Shown: positions 33,317 to 41,256 of the stretch, piece after piece
How the letters are laid out: each line of letters starts with the position of its first letter
Numbering within the stretch: the stretch's first letter is position 1
NCBI RefSeq assembly: GCF_907177275.1
Contig: NZ_CAJSLV010000066.1
Location: 28,891 to 92,890 of the forward strand
From: Actinacidiphila cocklensis
GTDB lineage: Bacteria > Actinomycetota > Actinomycetes > Streptomycetales > Streptomycetaceae
Length of the DNA: 64,000 bases
Reading direction: 5' to 3'
The notes under the pieces: model-generated
Database searches by the model: none
What the model was told of the DNA's origin: nothing
The model's input: the letters and a program-made list of their open reading frames with translations, nothing else
Made by a program: the position numbers and the translations under genes

Positions 33317-33769
33317 ATGCGCATCGGCGAACTCGCGGAACGCGCCGGCACCACGCCGCGAACGCTCCGCTACTACGAATCCCTCGGCCTGCTGCCGCCG
33401 GCCGACCGGGCGGGCAACGGCTACCGCAGCTACGGCGAGGAGCACCTGCGGATGCTGGAGCAGATCCGCACCCTCCAGGAGTACGGCTTCGGCCTGGAGG
33501 AGACCCGGCCGTTCGTGGAGTGCCTGCGGGCCGGGCACCCGGCGGGGGACACCTGTGCCGCCTCACTCGCGGTCTACCGCAGCAAGCTCGCGGAGATCGA
33601 CGCCTGGACGGCCCGCCTGACCGCGGTACGGGCCGAGGTCGCCGCCCAGCTGCTGCGGGCGGAGCGCGAGGCGGGCGCTGAAGCGGGCGCCGACGCGGAA
33701 CCGCTGTGCGAACTGACCGCCGTCCTGGCCGAGGCCGGGCGGCCCGACGAGGGGACTCCGCCGCAATGA
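33317..33769 (+). CDS. MerR family transcriptional regulator
   Basis: A 150-residue MerR-type regulator. The winged HTH starts IGELAERAGTTPRTLRYYES with LGLLPPADRAGNGYRSYGEE, and a long dimerisation helix follows. A single Cys in GDTCAASL is at the position where related proteins have effector-sensing cysteines; another is in EPLCEL. It is coupled (4-nt overlap) to a thioredoxin gene, suggesting redox-linked control. It starts at ATG 33317, 7 nt after TACCGT. Confidence 0.9.
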   Translation: MRIGELAERAGTTPRTLRYYESLGLLPPADRAGNGYRSYGEEHLRMLEQIRTLQEYGFGLEETRPFVECLRAGHPAGDTCAASLAVYRSKLAEIDAWTARLTAVRAEVAAQLLRAEREAGAEAGADAEPLCELTAVLAEAGRPDEGTPPQ

Positions 33770-34110
33770 CCACGAACGCCGGCACCACGAGTGCCGTACC
33801 GACCGTGACCGACGCCACCTTCGCCGCCGAGGTGCTGGCCGCCGACCTGCCCGTGCTGGTCGACTTCACCGCCACCTGGTGCCCGCCCTGCCGCATGATC
33901 GCCCCGGTCCTGGAGGAGATCGCGGTGGAGGAGGCGCACCGGCTGCGGGTCGTCCAGCTCGACGTGGACACCAACCCGGCCACCCAGGCCGCCTACGGCG
34001 TGATGTCCATGCCGACGCTGCTGCTCTTCAGGGCGGGCGAGCCGGTCAAGGTCATGGTCGGCGCCCGCCCCAAGCGCCGGCTGCTGCAGGAGCTGGCCGA
34101 GGTGGTGTGA
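33766..34110 (+). CDS. thioredoxin
   Basis: A 114-residue thioredoxin. The active site is W38-C39-P40-P41-C42 (FTATWCPPCRMIAPVLEEIA). PPC instead of the usual GPC is an uncommon variant that tends to shift redox potential. The cis-Pro loop is in VMSMPTLLLFRAG. ATG 33766 overlaps the stop of the MerR gene. Confidence 0.93.
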   Translation: MTTNAGTTSAVPTVTDATFAAEVLAADLPVLVDFTATWCPPCRMIAPVLEEIAVEEAHRLRVVQLDVDTNPATQAAYGVMSMPTLLLFRAGEPVKVMVGARPKRRLLQELAEVV

Positions 34111-34155
34111 CGCGCGCGTCCCCGGCGGGCCGGGCCGCCGGCCCCGGAAAGCGGG

Positions 34156-34205
34156 GAAGCACCTCCGCTCGCCGGTACGGGGGGCCGGGCGAACGGAGGT
34201 GCTTC
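34156..34205. terminator. terminator hairpin after the thioredoxin gene
   Basis: GAAGCACCTCCG (34156-34167) pairs with CGGAGGTGCTTC (34194-34205). Inner arms TCGCC and GGGCGA extend the stem. It lies between the thioredoxin and malic enzyme genes, which converge. Confidence 0.75.
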
Positions 34206-34335
34206 ATACCCGGCGTCGGCCGGGCAATACATATGAGCGTTGGGACGGCGCGAATGTGACGGCATCTGATGTGACGCTCGTCACATGAAGGCCGCGGCGG
34301 CCGGTGCCCGGCGGGGCACCGGCCGTTTGCGCAGG

Positions 34336-35556
34336 TCAGCGCCGGGCGACGCCTTCCGCGCGGGCGGCGGCCGCGACTGCCGCGGTCACCGCGGGGGCGA
34401 CCCGGGCGTCGAAGGGCGACGGGATCACGCGGTCCGCGCTCAGCTCGTCGGCCACCACGTCGGCCAGCGCCGCGGCCGCGGCGAGCTTCATGCCCTCGGT
34501 GATGGCCGAGGCGCGCACCTGGAGGGCACCGGCGAAGATGCCGGGGAAGGCCAGCACGTTGTTGATCTGGTTGGGGTAGTCGCTGCGCCCGGTGGCGACG
34601 ACCGCCGCGTGGCGGTGCGCGACCTCCGGGTGGACCTCGGGGGTCGGGTTGGCCATCGCGAAGACGAAGGAGCCCTCCGCCATCGAGGCGACCGCCGGTT
34701 CGGCGACCGTCCCGCCGGACACCCCGATGAAGACGTCGGCGCCGGCCATCGCCGACTCCAGCGAGCCGGTCAGGCCCGCCTTGTTGGTGTACGACGCCAG
34801 TTCCCGCTTGACCGGGTTGAGGTCGTCGCGGCCCTCGTGGACCACGCCCTTGCGGTCGGTGACCGCGACGTCGCCGATGCCCGCCTCGACCAGGATCTTG
34901 GCGATGGCGACCCCGGCCGCGCCGGCGCCGGAGATGACCGCGCGCAGCGAGCCCAGCTCACGGCCCGTCAGTTTCGCGGCGTTGCGCAGCGCCGCGAGCG
35001 TGACGACCGCGGTGCCGTGCTGGTCGTCGTGGAAGACCGGGATGTCCAGCCGCTCCACCAGCCGCCGTTCGATCTCGAAGCAGCGCGGCGCGGAGATGTC
35101 CTCCAGGTTCACCCCGCCGAAGGACGGCGCGAGCCTGACCACGGTCTCCACGATCTCGTCCACGTCGGTGCAGGCCAGCGCGATCGGCACCGCGTCGACC
35201 CCGCCGAACTGCTTGAACAGGATCGCCTTGCCCTCCATCACCGGCAGTGACGCCTCGGGCCCGATGTCGCCCAGCCCCAGCACCGCGGTGCCGTCCGTGA
35301 CGACGGCGACGACCTGGGACTTCCAGGTGTAGTCGTGCACCAGTTCGGGCTTGTCCGCGATGGCGGTGCAGACCTCGGCCACGCCGGGCGTGTACGCCAG
35401 GGACAGGTCGGCGGCGTCGCGCACCGGAACGGTGGAGGCCATCTCCATCTTGCCGCCGCGGTGCAGTGCGAACACCGGATCGAGGGGGAGGTCGTCCGTC
35501 CCCCCGTCGGTACCGCCGGTGCCGTCGATCCGCGGATTCACGATCTCCGTTGCCAC
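34336..35556 (-). CDS. NAD-type malic enzyme
   Basis: Oxidative decarboxylation of malate to pyruvate (about 406 residues, the short bacterial type). Motifs include LSLAYTPGVAEVCTAI, the catalytic/phosphate block VTDGTAVLGLGDIGPEASLP, CFEIERRLVERLDIPVFHDD followed by QHGTAVVTL, and the Rossmann motif VISGAGAAGVAIAKILVEAG. GTG 35556 (VATEIVNPR) follows AAGGGG by 6 nt and is preferred over the ATG at 35574. It likely supplies pyruvate and reducing power; cofactor preference is from family resemblance only. Confidence 0.93.
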   Translation of the reverse strand: MATEIVNPRIDGTGGTDGGTDDLPLDPVFALHRGGKMEMASTVPVRDAADLSLAYTPGVAEVCTAIADKPELVHDYTWKSQVVAVVTDGTAVLGLGDIGPEASLPVMEGKAILFKQFGGVDAVPIALACTDVDEIVETVVRLAPSFGGVNLEDISAPRCFEIERRLVERLDIPVFHDDQHGTAVVTLAALRNAAKLTGRELGSLRAVISGAGAAGVAIAKILVEAGIGDVAVTDRKGVVHEGRDDLNPVKRELASYTNKAGLTGSLESAMAGADVFIGVSGGTVAEPAVASMAEGSFVFAMANPTPEVHPEVAHRHAAVVATGRSDYPNQINNVLAFPGIFAGALQVRASAITEGMKLAAAAALADVVADELSADRVIPSPFDARVAPAVTAAVAAAARAEGVARR

Positions 35557-35574
35557 TTGTGACCCCTTTGTCAT

Positions 35575-35972
35575 GGTTGAGGGAGATTACTCGCCCCGGG
35601 GGCGGGGCGAGATGGGCTCGGCGTCCGCGTCGCCCGAGACGAGTGAGCGAAGAGGCGGACAGGGACGCCTGGTGCGCCGCACGCGCACCGGCCCCGGATG
35701 AGGGGTGAAGGAAACTGTTCTACCGGATCTCTGTTTCGGGACGGGAAAACGACTCGACCCGTACCGCCCGGCATAGCCCCATCGTGGTCCAGCCGTGGTG
35801 TGCCGGCCCGAAGGGAGCCCGGGGATCGCCCGTTATCCGATTTTGACACAACGGGCATCCCGGTCGGTGCTGTCCGGATGGCAAGATGCACAGATCACAC
35901 ACGGTGGCGGTACTCGAAGGCGTGTGCCAGGTCCACCAGCACGACACCTCACCTCTTCAGGAGGACACAGCG
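35575..35972. other. intergenic region between malic enzyme and the ABC transporter
   Basis: About 400 nt with no convincing gene. It holds a perfect -35 TTGACA at 35843-35848 without a clear -10 at the right distance (TGCTGT after 19 nt is the best). A strong ribosome site AGGAGGA stands before the solute-binding protein gene. Confidence 0.4.
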
Positions 35973-36950
35973 ATGACCGTACGCACGACCAGGCGTACCA
36001 CCGCCCTTTCCCGGCTCAGCGCGGTCGCCGCCGTGGCGGTCGCCGGCACCCTGGTGCTCACCGGGTGCGGCGACCAGACAAAGAAGGACGACGCACCCTC
36101 GCCGAGCGGCAGTGCGGCGGGCGCGGGCAGCGCGACGACCAGCGGCGCAGCCGACACGCTGTTCTCCAAGCTGCCGCAGAAGTACCAGGACTCCAAGGTC
36201 ATCCAGGTCGGCACCGACGCGTCCTACGCGCCGATGGAGCAGACCGTTGACGGCAAGATCGTCGGCATCGACCCGGACCTGGGCGCCGCGCTCGGCGAGA
36301 AGCTGGGGGTGACCCTCAAGTTCACCAACGGCAAGTTCGACGGGCTCATCACCTCGCTGCAGACGGGCCGTTCCGACATCGTGATGTCCGCTATGAGCGA
36401 CACCAAGGCCCGCCAGGGCGGACTGGACGACAAGGGCAAGAAGATCGGCACCGGCGTCGACTTCGTGGACTACTACAACTCGGGCTCCTCGCTGCTGGTG
36501 CAGAAGGGCAACCCCAAGGGCGTCAAGTCGCTCGACGACCTGTGCGGCCAGACCGTCGCCGTGCAGCGCGGCACGATCTACGAGGACGCCTTCAAGAAGC
36601 AGAAGACCACCTGCGGCAGCAAGGGCCTGACGATCCAGGCGTTCGACACCGACGCCGAGGCGCAGACCCGGGTCAAGGCCGGCGGCGCGGTCGCCGACCT
36701 CAACGACACCCCGGTCGCCGCCTACATCGCCCAGACCTCGGGCAAGGGCGCCGACTTCGAGGTGGCCGGCGCCCCGTCGGACGCCGGGCCGTTCGGCATC
36801 GCGGTGAGCAAGGACGCCACCCAGCTGCGGGACGCGCTGAAGGCAGCCATGGACGCGATCGTCGCGGACGGCACCTACACCAAGATCCTGCAGAAGTGGA
36901 ACGCCACCACCGGCGCGGTCACCACCGTCGCGATCAACGGCGGCTCGTGA
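35973..36950 (+). CDS. polar amino acid ABC transporter, substrate-binding lipoprotein
   Basis: A 325-residue extracellular binding protein. The signal peptide ends in the lipobox LTGC (Cys32), followed by an Asp/Ser/Gly linker. The SBP_bac_3 domain has IQVGTDASYAPMEQTVDGKI, VGIDPDLGAALGEKLG, GLITSLQTGRSDIVMSAMSD and the segment beginning GGAVADLNDTPVAAYIA. It probably binds a polar amino acid; which one is not clear. ATG 35973 is just after AGGAGGACACAGCG. It is first of three co-oriented transporter genes. Confidence 0.93.
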   Translation: MTVRTTRRTTALSRLSAVAAVAVAGTLVLTGCGDQTKKDDAPSPSGSAAGAGSATTSGAADTLFSKLPQKYQDSKVIQVGTDASYAPMEQTVDGKIVGIDPDLGAALGEKLGVTLKFTNGKFDGLITSLQTGRSDIVMSAMSDTKARQGGLDDKGKKIGTGVDFVDYYNSGSSLLVQKGNPKGVKSLDDLCGQTVAVQRGTIYEDAFKKQKTTCGSKGLTIQAFDTDAEAQTRVKAGGAVADLNDTPVAAYIAQTSGKGADFEVAGAPSDAGPFGIAVSKDATQLRDALKAAMDAIVADGTYTKILQKWNATTGAVTTVAINGGS

Positions 36951-36951
36951 C

Positions 36952-37902
36952 GTGAGCGACACCGAGGCCGGCCGTACCCCGGAAGGTACGGCCGGCCCCT
37001 CACAGGCGGCCCCCGCCAGCCCCTACGAGGCGATCCGGGCCATTCCGGTACGCCACTACGGCCGGTGGGTGGCCGCCGTCGTGGTGGTCGTGCTGCTGGG
37101 CTGGCTGGCGTACGGCTTCTCCCAGGGCAAGATCATCTGGAGCACGGTCGGCGACAAGCTCTTCGACCACACCGTGCTGACCGGCGTGTGGCACACCGTG
37201 CTGATCTCGGTCTGCGCGATGGCCATGGGCCTGGTGCTCGGCGTGCTGTTCGCGGTCATGCGGCTGTCCAGGAACCCGGTGACCGGCGCGGTCTCCTGGC
37301 TGTACATCTGGTTCTTCCGCGGTACCCCGGTCTACGTCCAGCTGCTGATGTGGTTCAACCTCTCGCTGATCTTCCACACGATCAACCTGGGGCCGATCTA
37401 CAAGAACGACACCGTCGCCGTGATGACCCCGTTCGTGGCCGCCCTGCTGGGCCTCGGCCTCAACGAGGGCGCCTACATGGCGGAGATCGTCAGGGCCGGC
37501 ATCCAGTCGGTGGACGAGGGCCAGACCGAGGCGTCGCACGCGCTGGGCATGACCGGTGCGCAGACCATGCGCAGGATCGTCCTCCCGCAGGCGATGCGGG
37601 TGATCATCCCGCCGACCGGCAACGAGTTCATCAACATGCTCAAGACCTCGTCGCTGGTCTCGGTCGTGCAGTACTCGGAACTGCTGCGCGCGACCTCCGA
37701 CATCGGCATCAGCTCCAACGCGATCATGGAGATGTACTTCGTCGCCTCGATCTGGTACCTGGTGCTGACCAGCGTGTTCAGCGTCGGCCAGTTCTACCTG
37801 GAGCGGCGTTACGCCCGCGGCTCGCTGCGGTCGCTGCCGCTGACCCCGTGGCAGAAGGTCAGGGCGAACCTGACGACCCTGCGCCGACCGAAGGTGGCCT
37901 GA
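36952..37902 (+). CDS. polar amino acid ABC transporter permease
   Basis: A 316-residue HisM/GlnP-type permease. It has a cytoplasmic N-terminus of about 45 residues, then five to six membrane spans. The EAA-like loop is EASHALGMTGAQTMRRIVLP, and the domain marker GVWHTVLISVCAMAMGLVLG opens the conserved part. GTG 36952 starts one base after the stop of the binding-protein gene. Confidence 0.93.
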   Translation: MSDTEAGRTPEGTAGPSQAAPASPYEAIRAIPVRHYGRWVAAVVVVVLLGWLAYGFSQGKIIWSTVGDKLFDHTVLTGVWHTVLISVCAMAMGLVLGVLFAVMRLSRNPVTGAVSWLYIWFFRGTPVYVQLLMWFNLSLIFHTINLGPIYKNDTVAVMTPFVAALLGLGLNEGAYMAEIVRAGIQSVDEGQTEASHALGMTGAQTMRRIVLPQAMRVIIPPTGNEFINMLKTSSLVSVVQYSELLRATSDIGISSNAIMEMYFVASIWYLVLTSVFSVGQFYLERRYARGSLRSLPLTPWQKVRANLTTLRRPKVA

Positions 37903-37904
37903 TC

Positions 37905-38705
37905 ATGAGCACTCCCGACATGACCAAGCCCGTGGCCGGCGGTGTCGAGCCGATGGTCAGGGCGGAGAACGTCCACAAGTCCTTCGGCGCCGCGCACATC
38001 CTCAAGGGCATCGACCTGGAGGTCGCACCGCGTGAGGTGTGCTGCCTGATCGGTCCCTCGGGCTCGGGCAAGTCCACCTTCCTGCGCTGCATCAACCACC
38101 TGGAGCAGATCAACGCCGGGCGGCTGTGGGTGGACGGCGACCTGGTCGGCTACCGGCAGCGCGGCGACCGGCTGCACGAGCTGCGCGACCGCGAGGTCGC
38201 CGCCAAGCGGCGCGACATCGGCATGGTCTTCCAGCGCTTCAACCTCTTCCCGCACATGACCGCGATCGAGAACGTCATGGAGGGACCGGTCCAGGTCAGG
38301 CGGGAGAGCAAGGCCGTCGCCCGGGAGCGGGCCGCGGCGCTGCTGGACCGGGTCGGGCTCGCCGACAAGGCGGGCAGCTACCCCTCCCAGCTGTCCGGCG
38401 GCCAGCAGCAGCGGGTCGCCATCGCCAGGGCGCTGGCCATGGAGCCCAAGCTGATGCTCTTCGACGAGCCGACCTCCGCGCTCGACCCCGAGCTGGTCGG
38501 CGACGTGCTGGACGTGATGCGCGGCCTGGCCGAGGACGGCATGACCATGATCGTGGTCACCCACGAGATGGGCTTCGCCCGCGAGGTCGGCGACGCGCTG
38601 GTCTTCATGGACGACGGAATGGTCGTCGAGTCCGGCCACCCCCGGGAGGTGCTGGGCAACCCGCAGCACGAGCGGACCAGGGCCTTCCTGTCCAAGGTGC
38701 TGTGA
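37905..38705 (+). CDS. polar amino acid ABC transporter ATP-binding protein (GlnQ-type)
   Basis: A 266-residue ATPase. Walker A is GPSGSGKST, the Q-loop region is GMVFQRFNLFPHMTAIENVM, the ABC signature is QLSGGQQQRVAIARALA, Walker B is LMLFDEPTSALDPE and the H-loop is VVTHEMGFA. ATG 37905 is 2 nt after the permease stop, so the three transporter genes form one operon. Confidence 0.95.
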   Translation: MSTPDMTKPVAGGVEPMVRAENVHKSFGAAHILKGIDLEVAPREVCCLIGPSGSGKSTFLRCINHLEQINAGRLWVDGDLVGYRQRGDRLHELRDREVAAKRRDIGMVFQRFNLFPHMTAIENVMEGPVQVRRESKAVARERAAALLDRVGLADKAGSYPSQLSGGQQQRVAIARALAMEPKLMLFDEPTSALDPELVGDVLDVMRGLAEDGMTMIVVTHEMGFAREVGDALVFMDDGMVVESGHPREVLGNPQHERTRAFLSKVL

Positions 38706-38845
38706 CCGTGCGGGCGGACCCGGGCGCAGCGGCCCTGCCCGCCGGCACCGCGGCGCCCGCGTACGCCGCTCCGGTAATAGCCTGGACTCCTATCCGGCTG
38801 TTACCGGGGCCGGGCCTTACCCCGTAAAGGACCAAGAGGACCACT

Positions 38846-39475
38846 GTGGATCTGGCCTACTACTCGGACTATGCCGTGCGCCTCGTCAACAGCGAGGAAC
38901 CACTGCGCGGCACCGACTCGCTGACCTCGGTCGAGGCGGTACGGGAGCTGTTCGGCCCCGCCTCGCACGCCGGGTCGCGCGCCGTCGAGGCCGACGTGCC
39001 CCGGCTGCGTGCGGTGCGCACCAGGCTGCGCGGGGTGTTCGAGGCGGCCGACGAGGCGGACGAGGTACGGGCGGTCGACCTGCTCAACGCGCTGCTGCTG
39101 GAGTTCCCCGTCAGCCCGCAGATCTCCGGGCACGACCACCTCGACGCCACCGGGCGCCCCGACTGGCACATGCACCTGGCGGAACAGGCCGCGAACGCCA
39201 CCGCCGGCTACTCGGCCACCGCCTGCATGGGCCTGGCCTTCCAGCTGACCACGCTCGGCGTGGACCGGCTCGGCATCTGCGAGGCCGCGCCCTGCCGCAA
39301 CGCCTACGTCGACACCTCGACCAACAGGTCCCGTCGCTACTGCTCCGACCGCTGTGCCACCCGCGCCAACGTGGCCGCCTACCGGGCGCGCAAGCGCCTG
39401 GAGAGCGACCGGTCGGGCCGCAGCGGCCGCACGCAGGACGCCGCCCAGGACGCCACCCCGGCCACCGACCGCTGA
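38846..39475 (+). CDS. CGNR zinc finger domain-containing protein
   Basis: A 209-residue protein of the type formerly called ABATE/CGNR. The N-terminal part (MDLAYYSDYAVRLVNSEEPL) is the conserved ABATE-like domain. The C-terminal zinc finger has four Cys: GICEAAPCRNAYVDTS and RRYCSDRCATRANVAAYRAR. It is probably a DNA-binding regulator. GTG 38846 has AGAGGA 5 nt upstream. Its last 97 nt overlap the 3' end of sodX on the opposite strand. Confidence 0.9.
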   Translation: MDLAYYSDYAVRLVNSEEPLRGTDSLTSVEAVRELFGPASHAGSRAVEADVPRLRAVRTRLRGVFEAADEADEVRAVDLLNALLLEFPVSPQISGHDHLDATGRPDWHMHLAEQAANATAGYSATACMGLAFQLTTLGVDRLGICEAAPCRNAYVDTSTNRSRRYCSDRCATRANVAAYRARKRLESDRSGRSGRTQDAAQDATPATDR

Positions 39476-39804
39476 AGCTCGCGCGGCGGCCGGAAGCGCC
39501 CCCTGGCCCGCGCCAGCACCATGTCGTCCGGCACGGTGCCGAACTCCCTGCTGTCGTTCTCCACGAACGTGTTGTCGCCCAGCACCCACCAGCCGCCCTC
39601 GCGGCGCTCCACCGCCCGCTTCACGATCAGCAGGTCCTGCTGCAACGGGTGTTTCAGGACCACGACGTCCCCCTCGCGCACCAGCTCGGCGCCGCTGCTG
39701 ATCTTCTGGATCAGCAGCCAGTCCCCGTGCAGCAGCGTGGGTGCCATCGACGGACCAGTGACCTCGACCAGCTGCCACGACGGCCTGGCCCCCTGCTCCC
39801 GCAT
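39379..39804 (-). CDS. sodX: SodX, Ni-superoxide dismutase maturation protease (S24/S26-like)
   Basis: A 141-residue LexA/signal-peptidase-fold protease that removes the N-terminal leader of NiSOD so His1 can bind nickel. The Ser-Lys dyad is visible as S19 (TGPSMAPTLLHGDWLLI) and K62 (LLIVKRAVERREGG). The typical WWVLGDNTFVENDSREFG block follows. The start has AGGAGG 5 nt upstream. It is divergent from sodN, 138 nt apart. The C-terminal part beyond about residue 110 (SVAGVASWAASC onward) lies antisense to the CGNR gene and may be non-essential. Confidence 0.92.
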   Translation of the reverse strand: MREQGARPSWQLVEVTGPSMAPTLLHGDWLLIQKISSGAELVREGDVVVLKHPLQQDLLIVKRAVERREGGWWVLGDNTFVENDSREFGTVPDDMVLARARGRFRPPRELQRSVAGVASWAASCVRPLRPDRSLSRRLRAR

Positions 39805-39942
39805 GAACGCCTCCTGGTTCGTTCCGCCATCGGACCCAGGGTGACACCAGACTTTTGACCCAAGCCACCTGGGGCACCCGAGAAATCGACTCCTCCAGGG
39901 AGTAATGTCCCACCTGAAAGACGATCACGAGGAAGGACAGCC

Positions 39943-40338
39943 ATGTTCACTCGCCTGTTCGCGCCCAAGGTGAAGGTAAGCGCACACTGCGACCTGCCCT
40001 GCGGCGTGTACGACCCGGCCCAGGCCCGCATCGAGGCCGAGTCCGTCAAGGCGGTCCAGGAGAAGTACCAGGCCAACGAGGACGCGGACTTCCGCACGCG
40101 TGCCGTGCTCATCAAGGAGCAGCGCGCCGAGCTGGCCAAGCACCACGTCTCGGTGCTGTGGAGCGACTACTTCAAGCCTCCGCACTTCGAGAAGTACCCC
40201 CAGCTCCACCAGCTGGTGAACGACACGCTCAAGGCCCTCAGCGCGGCCAAGGCCTCGAACGACCCGGCCACCGGCCAGAAGGCCCTCGACCTGATCGCGG
40301 AGATCGACAAGATCTTCTGGGAGACCAAGAAGGCCTGA
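39943..40338 (+). CDS. sodN: nickel-containing superoxide dismutase precursor
   Basis: A 131-residue precursor. The leader MFTRLFAPKVKVSA (14 residues) is followed by HCDLPCGVYDPA, the nickel hook whose His1, Cys2 and Cys6 (precursor H15, C16, C20) bind Ni after SodX cleavage. The rest is a four-helix subunit ending in IDKIFWETKKA, as in other Streptomyces NiSODs. GAGGAAGGA precedes the ATG. TAATGT (39903-39908) may be the -10. It forms a hexamer in the cytoplasm and removes superoxide. Confidence 0.97.
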   Translation: MFTRLFAPKVKVSAHCDLPCGVYDPAQARIEAESVKAVQEKYQANEDADFRTRAVLIKEQRAELAKHHVSVLWSDYFKPPHFEKYPQLHQLVNDTLKALSAAKASNDPATGQKALDLIAEIDKIFWETKKA

Positions 40339-40345
40339 TCTCCGG

Positions 40346-40735
40346 TCAGGCCGTCTGACCCGCATTTTCGCTGGTCAGGTCGCTTACCGGTCCGCACCCG
40401 GCCCGCAGGCCGCCGAGAACGGCGTCCATCGCGGACCGGGTGCGGTCTTCTTCGCCCGGCCACAGGTGCGCGTGGATCCGCAGGAAGTGCCGCAGGCCGC
40501 GGGTCACCATGCGGGGCAGCTCGACGGCCTTGCGGCCCTCGCCCGTTCGACTCGGTCTTCCAGCGGCGGTAGTTGAGGGGCTCGCCCTCCTCCGTCGTGA
40601 ACAGCCACTCCTTGGAGGGGCGGGCGGCAAGGTGCGTGCGGAGGGCGTCGGTGACGACCTCGCCAAACGGGGACGGTACGCCGGGACTTGGAGGTCGTCG
40701 GCGGCCCGCCCACCGGGTCAGGGCAGATCGGCCAC
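40346..40735 (-). pseudogene. decayed tyrosine recombinase (phage-type integrase) fragment
   Basis: Integrase-like pieces lie in three different minus-strand frames in the right order. TTSKSRRTVPV (about 40710-40680) is typical of the segment before the catalytic domain. FGEVVTDALRTHLAARPSKE then WLFTTEEGEPLNYRRWKT (about 40670-40560) follows. The last piece is RGLRHFLRIHAHLWPGEEDR then TRSAMDAVLGGLRAGCG near the stop at 40346. The normal HxLRH to DTYxHLWP interval is collapsed and the catalytic Tyr is missing (IHAHLWP). At least two frameshifts and one deletion are needed. It begins 8 nt beyond the sodN stop. Confidence 0.75.
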
Positions 40736-41256
40736 CGCGGCAGCCTGGGGAGCCGCCTTGCGGTTCCCCAGCCGCATTCAGCCGGGCCGGCAACCGGTCG
40801 CGTCCGGGTCGCACCCGTACGTGGCCTCGCATGTGACGGTTCGATGGCCGGGCATGGCTTTGCGAGTCGGCTCAGGGGCCACACCCGCTCGGCTCGTCCC
40901 CGCATCGCCTGCCCAATCCGGTACCGGGACGCCGCGCAGGACGTCCACGACCACGATCCCCAGGCGGCGCGCGAAGTCCGCCTCGCTGCCCGCCAGCGCG
41001 AGGCGGAGCCCGCGCGTATCCGCGTACTCGCTGGGCTGCATGGCTCCGACCACCTCGGCTCGCTCGGACCACTCCGACCACGTGCCCAACGACCCGCTGG
41101 TCGTTGTCGATGTGCACCCGGACGGATGAGCCGCAACGGAAGAGGCAGCGAAGACTTCCCCGAGGCCTCGTCCTTATGGCCCGCCTGCACGTGCCATCCG
41201 TCCATCGAGCCGTGCCAATGGGGAGAGGAGATCAATCCCGAGGACAGGGAGCGCCC
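40736..41256. other. degenerate region between the integrase remnant and the next gene
   Basis: No intact gene recognised. Minus-strand frames around 40778-41117 have protein-like stretches (for example DNDQRVVGHVVGVV, and SEYADTRGLRLALAGSEADF followed by ARRLGIVVVDVLRGVPVPDW) in different frames, as expected for a decayed gene of unknown family. This fits remains of an integrated element. Confidence 0.35.

Noticed and set aside
35720..35947. A 75-codon minus-strand frame with four Cys between malic enzyme and the ABC transporter
   Set aside because: CxxC pairs caught the eye, but there is no ribosome site, codon usage is not coding-like and it overlaps the expected promoter of the transporter operon.
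40339..40440. sodN 3' UTR as source of an s-SodF-like small RNA
   Set aside because: Known from S. coelicolor, but no sodF is in the window to test complementarity and the integrase remnant begins almost at once.
40778..41117. A 103-codon minus-strand frame as a real gene
   Set aside because: Protein-like pieces occur in two frames, there is no clear start, and it lies in decayed DNA beside the integrase remnant.
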